The translations under genes were made by a program, and so were the position numbers. 49,604 bases of DNA from Blastococcus sp. (lineage in GTDB: Bacteria; Actinomycetota; Actinomycetes; Mycobacteriales; Geodermatophilaceae): NCBI GenBank assembly GCA_025965795.1, contig JAOPWH010000095.1, positions 1-49,604 on the forward strand, written 5' to 3'. Shown one piece after another: positions 1 through 9,319 of this stretch (positions within the stretch are counted from its first letter, which is position 1; every line of letters starts with the position of its first letter). The notes beneath the pieces are model-generated. The model made no database searches. It was not told where the DNA came from and saw only the letters and a list, made by a program, of their open reading frames with translations.

Positions 1-261
<261 letters not shown>

Positions 262-345
262 TCAGGTCCGGCGCCCGCGACGGACGACACCGGCTGCGTG
301 GACGCTCCTGCGGCCCACGACCAGTGCCTCACCGTTCCGACCTGG

Positions 346-372
346 TTGGCACTCAGGTGCTCCGAGTGCCAA
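346..372. promoter_or_regulatory. CIRCE element (HrcA operator), perfect dyad
   Basis: TTGGCACTC-N9-GAGTGCCAA upstream of groEL; perfect 9-bp inverted repeat with 9-nt spacer. Confidence 0.93.
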
Positions 373-379
373 CACGAGT

Positions 380-406
380 CTGGCACTCGACCCAGGCGAG
401 TGCAAG
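380..406. promoter_or_regulatory. Second CIRCE-like element, one arm mismatch
   Basis: CTGGCACTC-N9-GAGTGCAAG, 34 bp from the first CIRCE. Confidence 0.8.
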
Positions 407-430
407 AACGGGGTTCCCACCGGACGCAGC

Positions 431-460
431 GAGGCCCGGCCCCAGGGGGGACCGGGCCTC
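431..460 (-). terminator. Putative hairpin terminator downstream of cspA
   Basis: GAGGCCCGG...CCGGGCCTC perfect 9-bp inverted repeat just past the cspA stop; no clear U-tract. Confidence 0.5.
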
Positions 461-474
461 GCCGTACGGGGATG

Positions 475-675
475 TCAGGCCGCGGTGACGTGGTCGGCCT
501 GCGGCCCCTTCTCGCCCTGGACGACCTCGAAGCTGACCCGCTGGCCCTCCTCGAGGCTCTTGTAGCCCTCCATCTGGATGGCCGAGTAGTGGACGAAGAC
601 GTCCTGGCCGCCGTCGACGGCGATGAAGCCGAAGCCCTTCTCGGCGTTGAACCACTTCACGGTGCCCTGTGCCAC
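475..675 (-). CDS. cspA: Cold-shock protein, CspA family (66 aa, GTG start)
   Basis: (M/V)[65 protein letters not shown], with RNP1/RNP2 motifs. Confidence 0.95.
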   Translation of the reverse strand: MAQGTVKWFNAEKGFGFIAVDGGQDVFVHYSAIQMEGYKSLEEGQRVSFEVVQGEKGPQADHVTAA

Positions 676-910
676 GTTGTGCTCCCACATTTTCGTGCGT
701 GCGGACGGAGCCTCTTGATCGAGGAGCCGGGTCTCGCTCTTCCGCCCGCCGAACACGCGCGTGGAACTCGAACCGCGCGGGACGGTACAGCAGCACAGGG
801 GTGTAGGCGCTACATCCACGCAGGACAACGCCCGGATCGGGGCCGTTTCGTCGCCCGATCCGGTGCCGTCGTCGACCCTACGTCCCGGAGCGGAACGAGG
901 CCGCCCGGCC

Positions 911-2230
911 TCAGCCGATCAGACCGGCCGCCCGGACCGACTTCAGCGACGGCTCGACCCGGTGCGTGGGGCCGACCACGGGCTCCAACGGGTCGAGGGT
1001 CTTCAGCCCCTCACCGGTGTTGAGGACGACGGTCTCCTTCGCCGGGTCGAGCCGGCCGTCCTCGACCAGCTGGCGCAGCACCGCGATGGTGACTCCGCCC
1101 GCGGTCTCGGCGAAGACCCCGGTGGTCCGCGCCAGGTCTCGGATGCCCTGCACGATCGCGTCATCCCCGACCCGGCCGACGGCACCTCCGGTGCGGCGGA
1201 TGGCGTCGAGTGCGTAGGGGCCGTCGGCGGGGTTGCCGATGTTCAGGGACTTGGCGATACCGAAGGGCCGGACCGGCTTGACGACGTCCCAGCCGTTGTC
1301 GAAGGCGGTCGCGATCGGGTCGCAGCCGGCCGACTGGGCGCCGAAGATCGTCCACTCGGTCGCCTCGACGATGCCCGCGGCGGTCAGCTCGCGGAACGCC
1401 TTGTCGACCTTGGTCAGCAACGAGCCCGACGCCATCGGGATGACGACCTGCGCCGGGATCCGCCAGCCCAGCTGCTCGGCGAGCTCGTAGCCCATCGTCT
1501 TGGAGCCCTCGGCGTAGTACGGCCGCACGTTCTGGTTGACGAAGGCGGTGTCCTCGAATTCGTCGGTCTCGGCGAGTTCGCTGGTCAGCCGGTTGACGTC
1601 GTCGTAGGAACCGTCGACGGCGACCAGCGTCTGGCCGTACACCGCGGACTGCACGACCTTGCCCGGCTCCAGATCCGACGGGATGAAGACGACGGACGGG
1701 ATACCGGCGCGCGCCGCGTGCGCGGCGACGGAGTTGGCCAGGTTGCCGGTCGAGGCACAGGCGATCCTCTGGTACCCGAGGCCCTTCGCCGCCGTCGCGG
1801 CCAGGCTGACCACGCGGTCCTTGAACGAGTGCGTGGGATTCGCCGAGTCGTCCTTGACCCACAGACCGCCGGTGAGGCCCAGTTCCTCGGCCAGGCGGTC
1901 GGCCCGCACCAACGGTGTGAGGCCCGGGTCGAGGCTCACCCGGCTCGCCGGGTCGTGCCCGACCGGCAGCAGCGCGACGTACCGCCAGATGTTCTGCGGT
2001 CCCGCCTCGATCTGCTCGCGGGTCACGGCCTTCATGAGCTCGGGGTCGTAGTCGACCTCCAGCGGGCCGAAGCACTCGGCACAGGCGTGTTCGGCGATCA
2101 GGCCGAAGGTGGCGCCACAGTTACGACACACGAGGCCGCGGGCGGGGTTCGGCGGAATCGGACCACCGCCACTGGAATCGGCCTGGCCGGCTGGGCTGGT
2201 CTCGGTGGTGCTGGGAGCGGTCAGAGTCAT
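911..2230 (-). CDS. thrC: Threonine synthase
   Basis: 439 aa; PLP lysine region [21 protein letters not shown]-terminal zinc-ribbon-like CRNCGATF...CAEC. Confidence 0.95.
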   Translation of the reverse strand: MTLTAPSTTETSPAGQADSSGGGPIPPNPARGLVCRNCGATFGLIAEHACAECFGPLEVDYDPELMKAVTREQIEAGPQNIWRYVALLPVGHDPASRVSLDPGLTPLVRADRLAEELGLTGGLWVKDDSANPTHSFKDRVVSLAATAAKGLGYQRIACASTGNLANSVAAHAARAGIPSVVFIPSDLEPGKVVQSAVYGQTLVAVDGSYDDVNRLTSELAETDEFEDTAFVNQNVRPYYAEGSKTMGYELAEQLGWRIPAQVVIPMASGSLLTKVDKAFRELTAAGIVEATEWTIFGAQSAGCDPIATAFDNGWDVVKPVRPFGIAKSLNIGNPADGPYALDAIRRTGGAVGRVGDDAIVQGIRDLARTTGVFAETAGGVTIAVLRQLVEDGRLDPAKETVVLNTGEGLKTLDPLEPVVGPTHRVEPSLKSVRAAGLIG

Positions 2231-2244
2231 ACGACGACTACCTC

Positions 2245-2369
2245 CTCATCTTCCCCGCGTCGGGCCGTCGAGCCGCGCGGGACGGAATTGGCACCTCCCG
2301 CTGCGCATGCGCAGGCGGAGGTTGCCGGGGCTTCAGCGGGCCGTGTCCCTCTGCCCCTCTGGATGAGTG
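2245..2369 (-). ncRNA. SAM-I (S-box) riboswitch in the thrC 5' UTR
   Basis: Minus-strand CUCAUCcAGAGgGGCaGAGGGAcacGGCCCGcUGAAGCCCCGGCAACC...GGUGCCAAUUCC...GAUGAG matches the S-box core; P1 CUCAUC/GAUGAG closes it and an SD-like GAGGAGG follows directly before the ATG. Confidence 0.92.
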
Positions 2370-2428
2370 GAACGCCGTCGACTGTACCCAGTCCGCGAGC
2401 GGCCCCCGCGCCTGGCCAGGATGTGCCG

Positions 2429-3262
2429 GTGACCTCACCGGCTCCCGCGCGCATCGTCTACACCGACCTCGACGGCACGATGGTCGGTCCGCGCGGCTCG
2501 TTCTGGCACACCGCGGCCCGGCAGCTGACCGACGACCCAGCCGCCGCCCTCCTCGACCTGCACCGGGCGGGAGTCCCGTTGGTGCTGGTCAGCGGGCGGA
2601 CGCACGAGCAGGTGGTGGAGGCGGCGCGCATCTTCGCCGCGGACGGCGCCATCGCCGAACTGGGCGCGACGGTCAGCTGGGACGCCGGACGCGGGAACCA
2701 CCGGCTGCGCGGCGAGCTCCCGGCGGAGTTCGGCGATCGGACGCCGATGGCGGTCATCACCGAACTCGGCCTCGTCGACCGCGTGTTCGCCGAACACCCC
2801 GGGCAGCTCGAGTGGCACGCACCCTGGCACACCACCCACCAAGCCGACGCCCTGCTCCGCGGCCGGGTCGATCCGCTCGCCGTCGACGCGTGGCTGAACC
2901 AGCAGGGGCTGGGCTGGCTGACGCTGAAGGACAACGGCGCGCTGCCCGTGACGTCGCGGACGACCCTGGACGACGACCCGCGACCGCCGCGGGTCTACCA
3001 CCTCATGCCACGCGGGATCTCCAAGGGCGCGGCGATCGCCTGGGACCTGGACCGGCGCGGGCTCTCCCCGGCCGACGCGGTGGCGATCGGCGACAGCGTG
3101 AGCGACCTGGAGATGGCCCCGGCGGTCGGCCGGCTCTGGATCACCGCGAACGGGGCGGCGGTGGACGGGATGGCCGAGCTGCTGGCCGCCGTCCCCAATG
3201 CCGCCGTCACCGACGGTGCGATGGGCGAGGGCTGGGCCCAGGCCGTCCGCGCCGCACTGTGA
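2429..3262 (+). CDS. HAD-superfamily hydrolase (Cof/MPGP-like phosphatase)
   Basis: TDLDGTMVGPRG motif I, VSGRT motif II, GISKGAAI and AIGDSVSDLEM motif IV. Start uncertain (2423/2429 GTG; the ATG at 2363 lies in the antisense riboswitch region). Confidence 0.88.
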   Translation: MTSPAPARIVYTDLDGTMVGPRGSFWHTAARQLTDDPAAALLDLHRAGVPLVLVSGRTHEQVVEAARIFAADGAIAELGATVSWDAGRGNHRLRGELPAEFGDRTPMAVITELGLVDRVFAEHPGQLEWHAPWHTTHQADALLRGRVDPLAVDAWLNQQGLGWLTLKDNGALPVTSRTTLDDDPRPPRVYHLMPRGISKGAAIAWDLDRRGLSPADAVAIGDSVSDLEMAPAVGRLWITANGAAVDGMAELLAAVPNAAVTDGAMGEGWAQAVRAAL

Positions 3263-3368
3263 AGCGTTGTCACGCCGAGTGGGCCCCGGAGGGGTCCCGG
3301 AGGCATGACTTCTGGGCTCCGCTCAGCCGGGGCGCACCTGGCCGCGGCATCGCCCGGTAGGGCGACGG

Positions 3369-4271
3369 TCAGGACGTGACGTCGCGGCGGGCGAAGTGGC
3401 GGAAGGCGAGGGCGGTGAAGATCGTCGCGTAGACCAGCGACTGCACGACGCCGCGGAAGAGGTCCGCGGAGTCCACCGGCGTCTGGAGCAGGTCGGTCCA
3501 GGCGAACTCCCCGGCGGTCGGGAACCAGTCGCGGATGGCGCCGAGCTGCTCGACCTGGTCCAGGATCGCGAAGACGAACATGGTGAACACCGCACCACCG
3601 ACCGCGGCCAGCGGCGCGTCGGTGATCGTGGAGAACCAGAACGCCAGCGTGCCGACGACGAGCAGGTGGACGGCGAGGTAGCCGAGCATCCCGGCCAGCC
3701 GCAGCATCCCTTCGCCCTGCCCGAGCGTGACGCCGATCGGGGTCTGGATGTCGGAGAACCCGAACGCGATCCCGCCCGCCACGACGGCGACGGCCGCCAG
3801 GGTCACCAGCGCGCCGACCGACGTCACCAGGGCGGCGAGCCACTTCTGACGGAGCAGTCGCATCCGCGGCACCGGGGTGGCCAGGGTGTAGCGCAGCGAA
3901 CCCCACTGCGCCTCACTGGCGACCGTGTCGCCGAAGCACAGCGCATACACGACGACGAGGAAGAAGCCCGTGGTCGCGAACAGCACGAACAGGGTGAAGT
4001 TCAGCCCGCTGGAGGTGGCGACGTCGACCAGGTTGATCCGGCTGTTCTGCTGTGCCTCGTCGCTGGCCCCCAGCTGCAGCGCGCCGATCAGGATCAGCGG
4101 GAGCGCCGCCATCAGCACGAAGATCCCGATGGTGCGGCGGCGCTTGAACTGCCGGCGGAGCTCTACCGACAGCCGCAGCGTGCGCTCCGGCCGGTATCCG
4201 GCCACCGCGCCGGTCGGCTGGACGTGCTCGGCCGACATGGCCGTCGCGGCGCCTTCGTCGGTCCTGCTCAC
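3369..4271 (-). CDS. ABC transporter permease (ABC-2 type)
   Basis: About 300 aa with about 6 hydrophobic helices; GTG start overlaps the stop of the upstream ATPase-containing ORF by 4 bp. Confidence 0.88.
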   Translation of the reverse strand: MSRTDEGAATAMSAEHVQPTGAVAGYRPERTLRLSVELRRQFKRRRTIGIFVLMAALPLILIGALQLGASDEAQQNSRINLVDVATSSGLNFTLFVLFATTGFFLVVVYALCFGDTVASEAQWGSLRYTLATPVPRMRLLRQKWLAALVTSVGALVTLAAVAVVAGGIAFGFSDIQTPIGVTLGQGEGMLRLAGMLGYLAVHLLVVGTLAFWFSTITDAPLAAVGGAVFTMFVFAILDQVEQLGAIRDWFPTAGEFAWTDLLQTPVDSADLFRGVVQSLVYATIFTALAFRHFARRDVTS

Positions 4272-7192
4272 TGTGACTCCCCCACCAAGGCCAGGAACGC
4301 GTCCTCCAGCCGGCGCCGGGGCGTGAACTGGTCCACGTCCAGGCCCGCGGCGATCAGCGCCTGCAGCGCGGCCGCCCGACTGGTGGCGCCGAGGTCGGCG
4401 ACCAGGCCCTCGTCGGTGCGCTCGGTGCTCACGCCGGGCAGCGCCTCGAGGACGGCGACAGCGCGGTCGGTGTCGGCGTCGTCGGTCAGCCCGACCAGCA
4501 CCGCTCCCCCCGTGCCGACGATCTCCTCGACCGTGCCCTGCGCGATCTTCTGCCCCTTCGCCATGACGACCACGTGGCTGCAGGTCTGCTCGATCTCCGA
4601 CAGCAGGTGGCTGGAGACGATGACCGTCCGGCCGGTGGCGGCGTAGGAGCGGAGCACCTCGCGCATGGCGTGGATCTGCGGCGGGTCCAGCCCGTTGGTG
4701 GGCTCGTCGAGGACCAGCAGGTCGGGCAGGCCGAGCATCGCCTGGGCGATCGCCACCCGCTGCCGCATGCCCTGGCTGTAGCTGCGCACCCGCTTGTCGA
4801 TCGCGGTGCCCAGGCCGGCGACCTCGATGGCCTCGGCCATGTGCGCGTCCGCGGCCGGCCGACCCGTTGCCGCCCAGTACAGCGTCAGGTTGTCGCGGCC
4901 GGACAGGTGCGGCTGCAGCCCCGTCCCCTCGACGAACGAGCCCAGCCGGGACAGCACCGGCGCGCCCGGGGCGGCGGCGTGGCCGAAGATGCTGATCCGG
5001 CCCTCCGTCGGCCGGATCAGCCCCATGAGCATCCGCAGCGACGTCGTCTTGCCCGCGCCGTTGGGCCCGAGCAGGCCGAGCACCTGGCCGCGGCGCACCT
5101 CGAAGGACAGGTCCCGGACGGCGACGAAGCCGTCCTTGTAGGCCTTGCTCACCCGCTCGAACCGCAGCGGCACGTCCTCGCCGTCGGGCTCCACCGCCGA
5201 GACGCGACGGCGACTCCGCCGTCCCCACAGCCGGGCCGCCGCCCAGCCCAGCAGGCCCAGGCCGCCGAGGACGGCGAGCAGGACCCACCAGCGGGAGGTC
5301 CCGGAGTCGGTCCGCGCCGATCCTTCGACCCGAGGCAGGGCGAGGTCGGCACTCGCGTCGGCGGGCCCGGCGCCGAGACCGACGGAGTACACCGCCGCCT
5401 CGTCGGGCAGCGCGAACGCCTGGTCGGTGGACGACACGACCAGCCGCATCGTGTGGCCCTCCTCGAAGCGGTGCACGATCGCCGGCAGGGTCACCGGGAC
5501 GAGCGTCGGCTTCGCCGCATCGGTGGACAGGCCGGTCAGCGCCAGCGGCGCGACCAGGCCCGAGGGCAGGGTCTGTCCGCCGTCCGGGCCGGAGTCGTAG
5601 AGCTTGGCGAACAGCGTCGCCGAGCCGCTCGGTGAGGAGACGGCGAGCTGCACGGTCGGGGCACCGACCACCTCGACGGCGGCGTCCAGGGGCTTGCTCG
5701 CGAACGCCGCGAACTGGCCGGGGATCTCCACCGACGTTCCGCCCAGCGCGGCGCCGATCGCGCCGAGCCCGGGGACGGTCGTGATGGCCGCGGGTGTGCC
5801 ACCGGCCGGGGTGACGACCGGCTGGGTGGGTCCGCTCACGGCGATTGAGCTGCGGTCGGTCGGTCGCCGGCCGTCGAGTCCGGGATAGCTGCCGGCCTGC
5901 ACGGTCTGGGTGCCGCCCTGCACGGTGCCGACCCCGCCGCCGCCCAGCCCGGTCGGCGCGGGGAACTCGAAGCCGGTGCCGGGATCGGTGCCGGTCTTCC
6001 TCAGGTGGAAGTCGAACCAGCCGGCGACCTGCTCCCGGAGGTCGGCCGCGACCCGGTCGGAGGCCTGGGAGTCGTGCCCTCCGGCGTACCAGACGACCTT
6101 CACCGGAGTGCCGTGTGCTGCGATCCCCCGGGCGTTGGCGTCGGCCTGGCCGAGGCCGAAGAGGGAGTCCTGGGTGCCCTGGACGAGGAGCGTGGGTGCG
6201 TCGATGCGGTCGAGCACGCGCGCCGGACTGCTGCGGTCGAGGACAGCTCGGACCTCCGGCGTCAGCGTTCCGCTGGCCGCGGCGGCCTGGTACGCGGCGC
6301 AGATGTCGGCGCGGAAGCGGCCGCAGGTCAGCGCCTGTTCGACCGCGGCCGGGTCCAGGGACGCCGGATCGAGGCGTGGGGAGCCGCCCGATGCCCCGGC
6401 GCCCGCGCCACCGGCGCTCCCCCCACCCAGCGCCCCGAGCAGCCCGCCGGCCGGCGCCGAGCCCACGCCGAAGAACAGTCCGGCCCACAGCCGCTTGTAG
6501 ACCCCGGCGTCGGAGCTCTCTGGCGTCGCTGCGGGCGTGCCGGCGTCGTCGACGATCTCGTCCTGCGACGGGAAGAGGGCCGCGGTCAGCGAGTTCCAGG
6601 TGATCTGCGGCGCGATCGCGTCGATCCGGTCGTCGTAGGCCGCACCCAGCAGGGCGAGGGCGCCGCCGTAGGACCCCCCGGCCACACCGACGCGAGGGTC
6701 GCCTTCGCCGTCGAGGAGGACGTCGTCCCGCTCGGCGAGGCCGTCGATCAGGGTGGAGAGGTCGGCGATCTCGTAACGCGGGTCGTCGAGGCCGATCTGC
6801 CCGGTGCTGCGGCCGAACCCACGGGCCGAGTAGGTGAGGACGACGTAGCCGCGCTCGGCGAGGTCGCGGGCGTCATCGGCCACCGACTGCTTGCTGCCCC
6901 CGAAACCGTGCGCGAGGACGACGGCCGGGGCGGGCTCATCGGCGGCCGAGGCCGGGACGAAGAGGGTGGTGTCGAGCTCGACGGCATCCTTCCCGGAGCC
7001 GGAGGGAACCCGCGCCTCCTCGGTCCGCACGCCCTCGGCGGCGGCCGCGGGGGGCGCCAGCACGAGCAGGCCACTGACGGAGAGCAGGGGAAGCAGGAGA
7101 GCGAGCGTCACGCGGGCGCCGGAGCGCGGGCGGGAACGCACGAGCCCGCGGACGGCACGCACGAAGCGGCCAACGGTCGAGGGGCGGGACAT
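4268..7192 (-). CDS. Fusion: secreted alpha/beta hydrolase (CocE/X-Pro dipeptidyl-peptidase S15-like) - TM helix - ABC transporter ATPase
   Basis: Signal peptide; GGSYGG nucleophile elbow, D/H (VQGTQDS, YAGGHD); C-terminal jelly-roll-like region; TM WWVLLAVLGGLGLLGWAAARLW; Walker A GPNGAGKTT, signature YSQGMRQR, Walker B LLVLDEPTNGLDP. Confidence 0.93.
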   Translation of the reverse strand: MSRPSTVGRFVRAVRGLVRSRPRSGARVTLALLLPLLSVSGLLVLAPPAAAAEGVRTEEARVPSGSGKDAVELDTTLFVPASAADEPAPAVVLAHGFGGSKQSVADDARDLAERGYVVLTYSARGFGRSTGQIGLDDPRYEIADLSTLIDGLAERDDVLLDGEGDPRVGVAGGSYGGALALLGAAYDDRIDAIAPQITWNSLTAALFPSQDEIVDDAGTPAATPESSDAGVYKRLWAGLFFGVGSAPAGGLLGALGGGSAGGAGAGASGGSPRLDPASLDPAAVEQALTCGRFRADICAAYQAAAASGTLTPEVRAVLDRSSPARVLDRIDAPTLLVQGTQDSLFGLGQADANARGIAAHGTPVKVVWYAGGHDSQASDRVAADLREQVAGWFDFHLRKTGTDPGTGFEFPAPTGLGGGGVGTVQGGTQTVQAGSYPGLDGRRPTDRSSIAVSGPTQPVVTPAGGTPAAITTVPGLGAIGAALGGTSVEIPGQFAAFASKPLDAAVEVVGAPTVQLAVSSPSGSATLFAKLYDSGPDGGQTLPSGLVAPLALTGLSTDAAKPTLVPVTLPAIVHRFEEGHTMRLVVSSTDQAFALPDEAAVYSVGLGAGPADASADLALPRVEGSARTDSGTSRWWVLLAVLGGLGLLGWAAARLWGRRSRRRVSAVEPDGEDVPLRFERVSKAYKDGFVAVRDLSFEVRRGQVLGLLGPNGAGKTTSLRMLMGLIRPTEGRISIFGHAAAPGAPVLSRLGSFVEGTGLQPHLSGRDNLTLYWAATGRPAADAHMAEAIEVAGLGTAIDKRVRSYSQGMRQRVAIAQAMLGLPDLLVLDEPTNGLDPPQIHAMREVLRSYAATGRTVIVSSHLLSEIEQTCSHVVVMAKGQKIAQGTVEEIVGTGGAVLVGLTDDADTDRAVAVLEALPGVSTERTDEGLVADLGATSRAAALQALIAAGLDVDQFTPRRRLEDAFLALVGESQ

Positions 7193-7251
7193 GTTCCGCC
7201 CGGGGCGGCCGAGCTCGGCGAGGAGCGGAAAGGGTGCGCCGGAGCGCGGGA

Positions 7252-8841
7252 TCAGGGCTGCCAGTCGCCGGTCGTGACGACCACCAGGCCGGGTGCGGCG
7301 ACGTCCGCCGGCACCTCGAAGAACCGCGGTGACGGTCCGGTGAGCTGCGGGAACTGCTTGATCAGGTTCAGCGCAGCCTGACGCTGGGTCTCATCGCCCT
7401 CGGTGAAGAAGACGGTGGAGGCGGCGACGTCCTTGGCCGTGTACGGCCCCACGGCGGGAGTCTCCCAGCCCTTCGCCTTGATGCCGGCCGCGATCTTGGC
7501 GGCGAGGCCGGTGGTCTGCGTGGCGTTGAGCACCGTGACCGGCGCCTTCGCGTCGGGCACGACCGCGGGGGCGGGCTCCTCGAGGACAGGGACGCTGGGG
7601 AGCGTGGGCAGTGCCGGCGTCTCGGGCACCACCGGCCCGGTCGCCGTATCGGACTTCGCGGCCGCGGCGTCGGAGGTGTTCGGTGACGTCACCTGGTAGA
7701 TGCCCAGGACGCCGAGCGCGACGACGACCATGGCCACCAGGCCCATCGTGACCCGGTGCGGGCGACGACTCGGACGCTCGTCGGCCAGCGCCTCGACGAT
7801 CGGGATGCCCTTGCGCTTGGCGTCCTCCCGGCGGGCCGCCTCGGCGGCCTGGAGCTGGGAACGGCGGGCGGCACGCCCACCGGTGACCGGACCGGAGACG
7901 GGTCCACGGGCGGCAACCGGCGGCGTCGACACCGGGGCGTCGTCGAGGTCCGCGGCGTAGTCGTCATCCACGTACTCGTCGTCGACGTACTCGTCGTGGG
8001 CGAGGTCGTCGTGGGCGGGGTCGTCACCGGCGAGGTCGGCGTCGGCGTCGGCGAGGTCGTCCTCGGCGAGCTCGTCCTCCGCGAAGCGCCGGGCCGCGGC
8101 CGAGCGCTCGGGGATCATGGTGGTGGCCGGGGCCGGCGCCGGGCCCAGGCGGGAGGAGCCGAGCGAGCTCGACAGCAGACCGACCTCGTCCGCGGCCGCG
8201 AGCTCGGCGAGGTCGGAACGGGACGGCTTGGTCCAGTCGCCGTAGGCCGGCGACGGCGCCCCGGACGGCGTGGTCTCCCGAGGCACGCGGGGCGACGGGG
8301 CCGCGGCCCGAGAAGCGAGGGCCGGCCCGGCCGAGGCCGTGTCGTCGGCGAGGCGGGAACGCTCCTGCCGCTTGACCACGGATGCGGCGGACGCGGCGAT
8401 ACGACGGCGGTCCCCGACGGCACCGGCCGGCTTGCCGACCGGCGCGAAGCTGTCGGGCCCGGCGGCGGGGGCCGGGATCTCCGGGGAAGGCACGGCCCGG
8501 AAAGGCGCCGCGGTGGTGCGGGGTCCGCCCGGCACGGGCGGCAACGGCAGCCGGGAGCGCGAGACCTGGCGGGAACCGTCGGCGGCACGGGTACCCGCGG
8601 CCGACGGACCCGGGGCGGGGCGGGCGCCGGGACGACGTCCGGGCTCCAGCGCGGCCTCCAGGATGCTGTCCCGACGGCGGTCGGTGCGCACCCGGCCGAT
8701 GTCGGTCTGCTGATCGCTCAGGCCTGCGGACGCAGCTCCGCTCCACAACCCGTCGGGGCCATCCGTACGGCGACGTCCAGCTGCGACCGGAGCGTCGCTC
8801 CAGTCGAGGTCGTTACTGCCTGACGCTGCGTGCCTGCCCAC
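7252..8841 (-). CDS. LytR_C domain-containing membrane protein with long acidic N-terminal region
   Basis: TM VTMGLVAMVVVALGVLGIYQV followed by VTVLNATQTTGLAAKIAAGIKAKGWE (LytR C-terminal domain). Confidence 0.85.
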   Translation of the reverse strand: MGRHAASGSNDLDWSDAPVAAGRRRTDGPDGLWSGAASAGLSDQQTDIGRVRTDRRRDSILEAALEPGRRPGARPAPGPSAAGTRAADGSRQVSRSRLPLPPVPGGPRTTAAPFRAVPSPEIPAPAAGPDSFAPVGKPAGAVGDRRRIAASAASVVKRQERSRLADDTASAGPALASRAAAPSPRVPRETTPSGAPSPAYGDWTKPSRSDLAELAAADEVGLLSSSLGSSRLGPAPAPATTMIPERSAAARRFAEDELAEDDLADADADLAGDDPAHDDLAHDEYVDDEYVDDDYAADLDDAPVSTPPVAARGPVSGPVTGGRAARRSQLQAAEAARREDAKRKGIPIVEALADERPSRRPHRVTMGLVAMVVVALGVLGIYQVTSPNTSDAAAAKSDTATGPVVPETPALPTLPSVPVLEEPAPAVVPDAKAPVTVLNATQTTGLAAKIAAGIKAKGWETPAVGPYTAKDVAASTVFFTEGDETQRQAALNLIKQFPQLTGPSPRFFEVPADVAAPGLVVVTTGDWQP

Positions 8842-8868
8842 AGTGAGTGAATCTAAAGGGTGTAACTC

Positions 8869-9192
8869 TCAAAGCACAGCACCTGGCGCAGATGTCTGTC
8901 TTTGTCGCGCAGATCGCAGTCTGCGAAGGCGCCGGACGAGCAGCGGATCGGCCTCCAACGCCTCGGACCGGTCGACCAGGGCGTTGAGCACCTGGTAGTA
9001 GCGCGTGGGAGTGACGTCGAACTGGTCGCGGATGGCCATCTCCTTGGCGCCGGCGCGACGCCACCACTGCCGCTCGAAGGTGAGCATCTCGTGCTCTCGC
9101 TGGGACAGCCGCAGCGGCGCGACCTGCACGGACGCCCCCCGGGACCCGTCGGCCCGGGGTGGGGAGACCACCGGGGGCGGATCGCTGATCAT
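8869..9192 (-). CDS. DUF3263 domain-containing protein
   Basis: LSQREHEMLTFERQWWRRAGAKEMAIRDQFDVTPTRYYQVLNALVDRSEALEADPLLVRRLRRLR is diagnostic of DUF3263. Confidence 0.9.
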   Translation of the reverse strand: MISDPPPVVSPPRADGSRGASVQVAPLRLSQREHEMLTFERQWWRRAGAKEMAIRDQFDVTPTRYYQVLNALVDRSEALEADPLLVRRLRRLRSARQRQTSAPGAVL

Positions 9193-9319
9193 GGCTCGTC
9201 ACGCTCCTGCCGTACGGGCGACCCGGCGCTCCGGATCGGCTCGGTCCGAACCGTAGCCACGGGCACCGACAATTTCCGTCGCGCCACGTCCGCACCACCA
9301 GGAACAGCGACGACGGAGC

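Noticed and set aside
761-2362. Upstream part of the 833-aa plus-strand ORF
   Set aside because: It is antisense to thrC and has shadow-frame composition; only the 3' portion from about 2423/2429 is a real HAD hydrolase.
4500-6488. 5' part of the 1039-aa minus-strand ORF 3369..6488
   Set aside because: Arg/Gly/Pro-rich frameshifted shadow of the hydrolase-ABC fusion gene; only the 3' part (3369..4271) is the permease.
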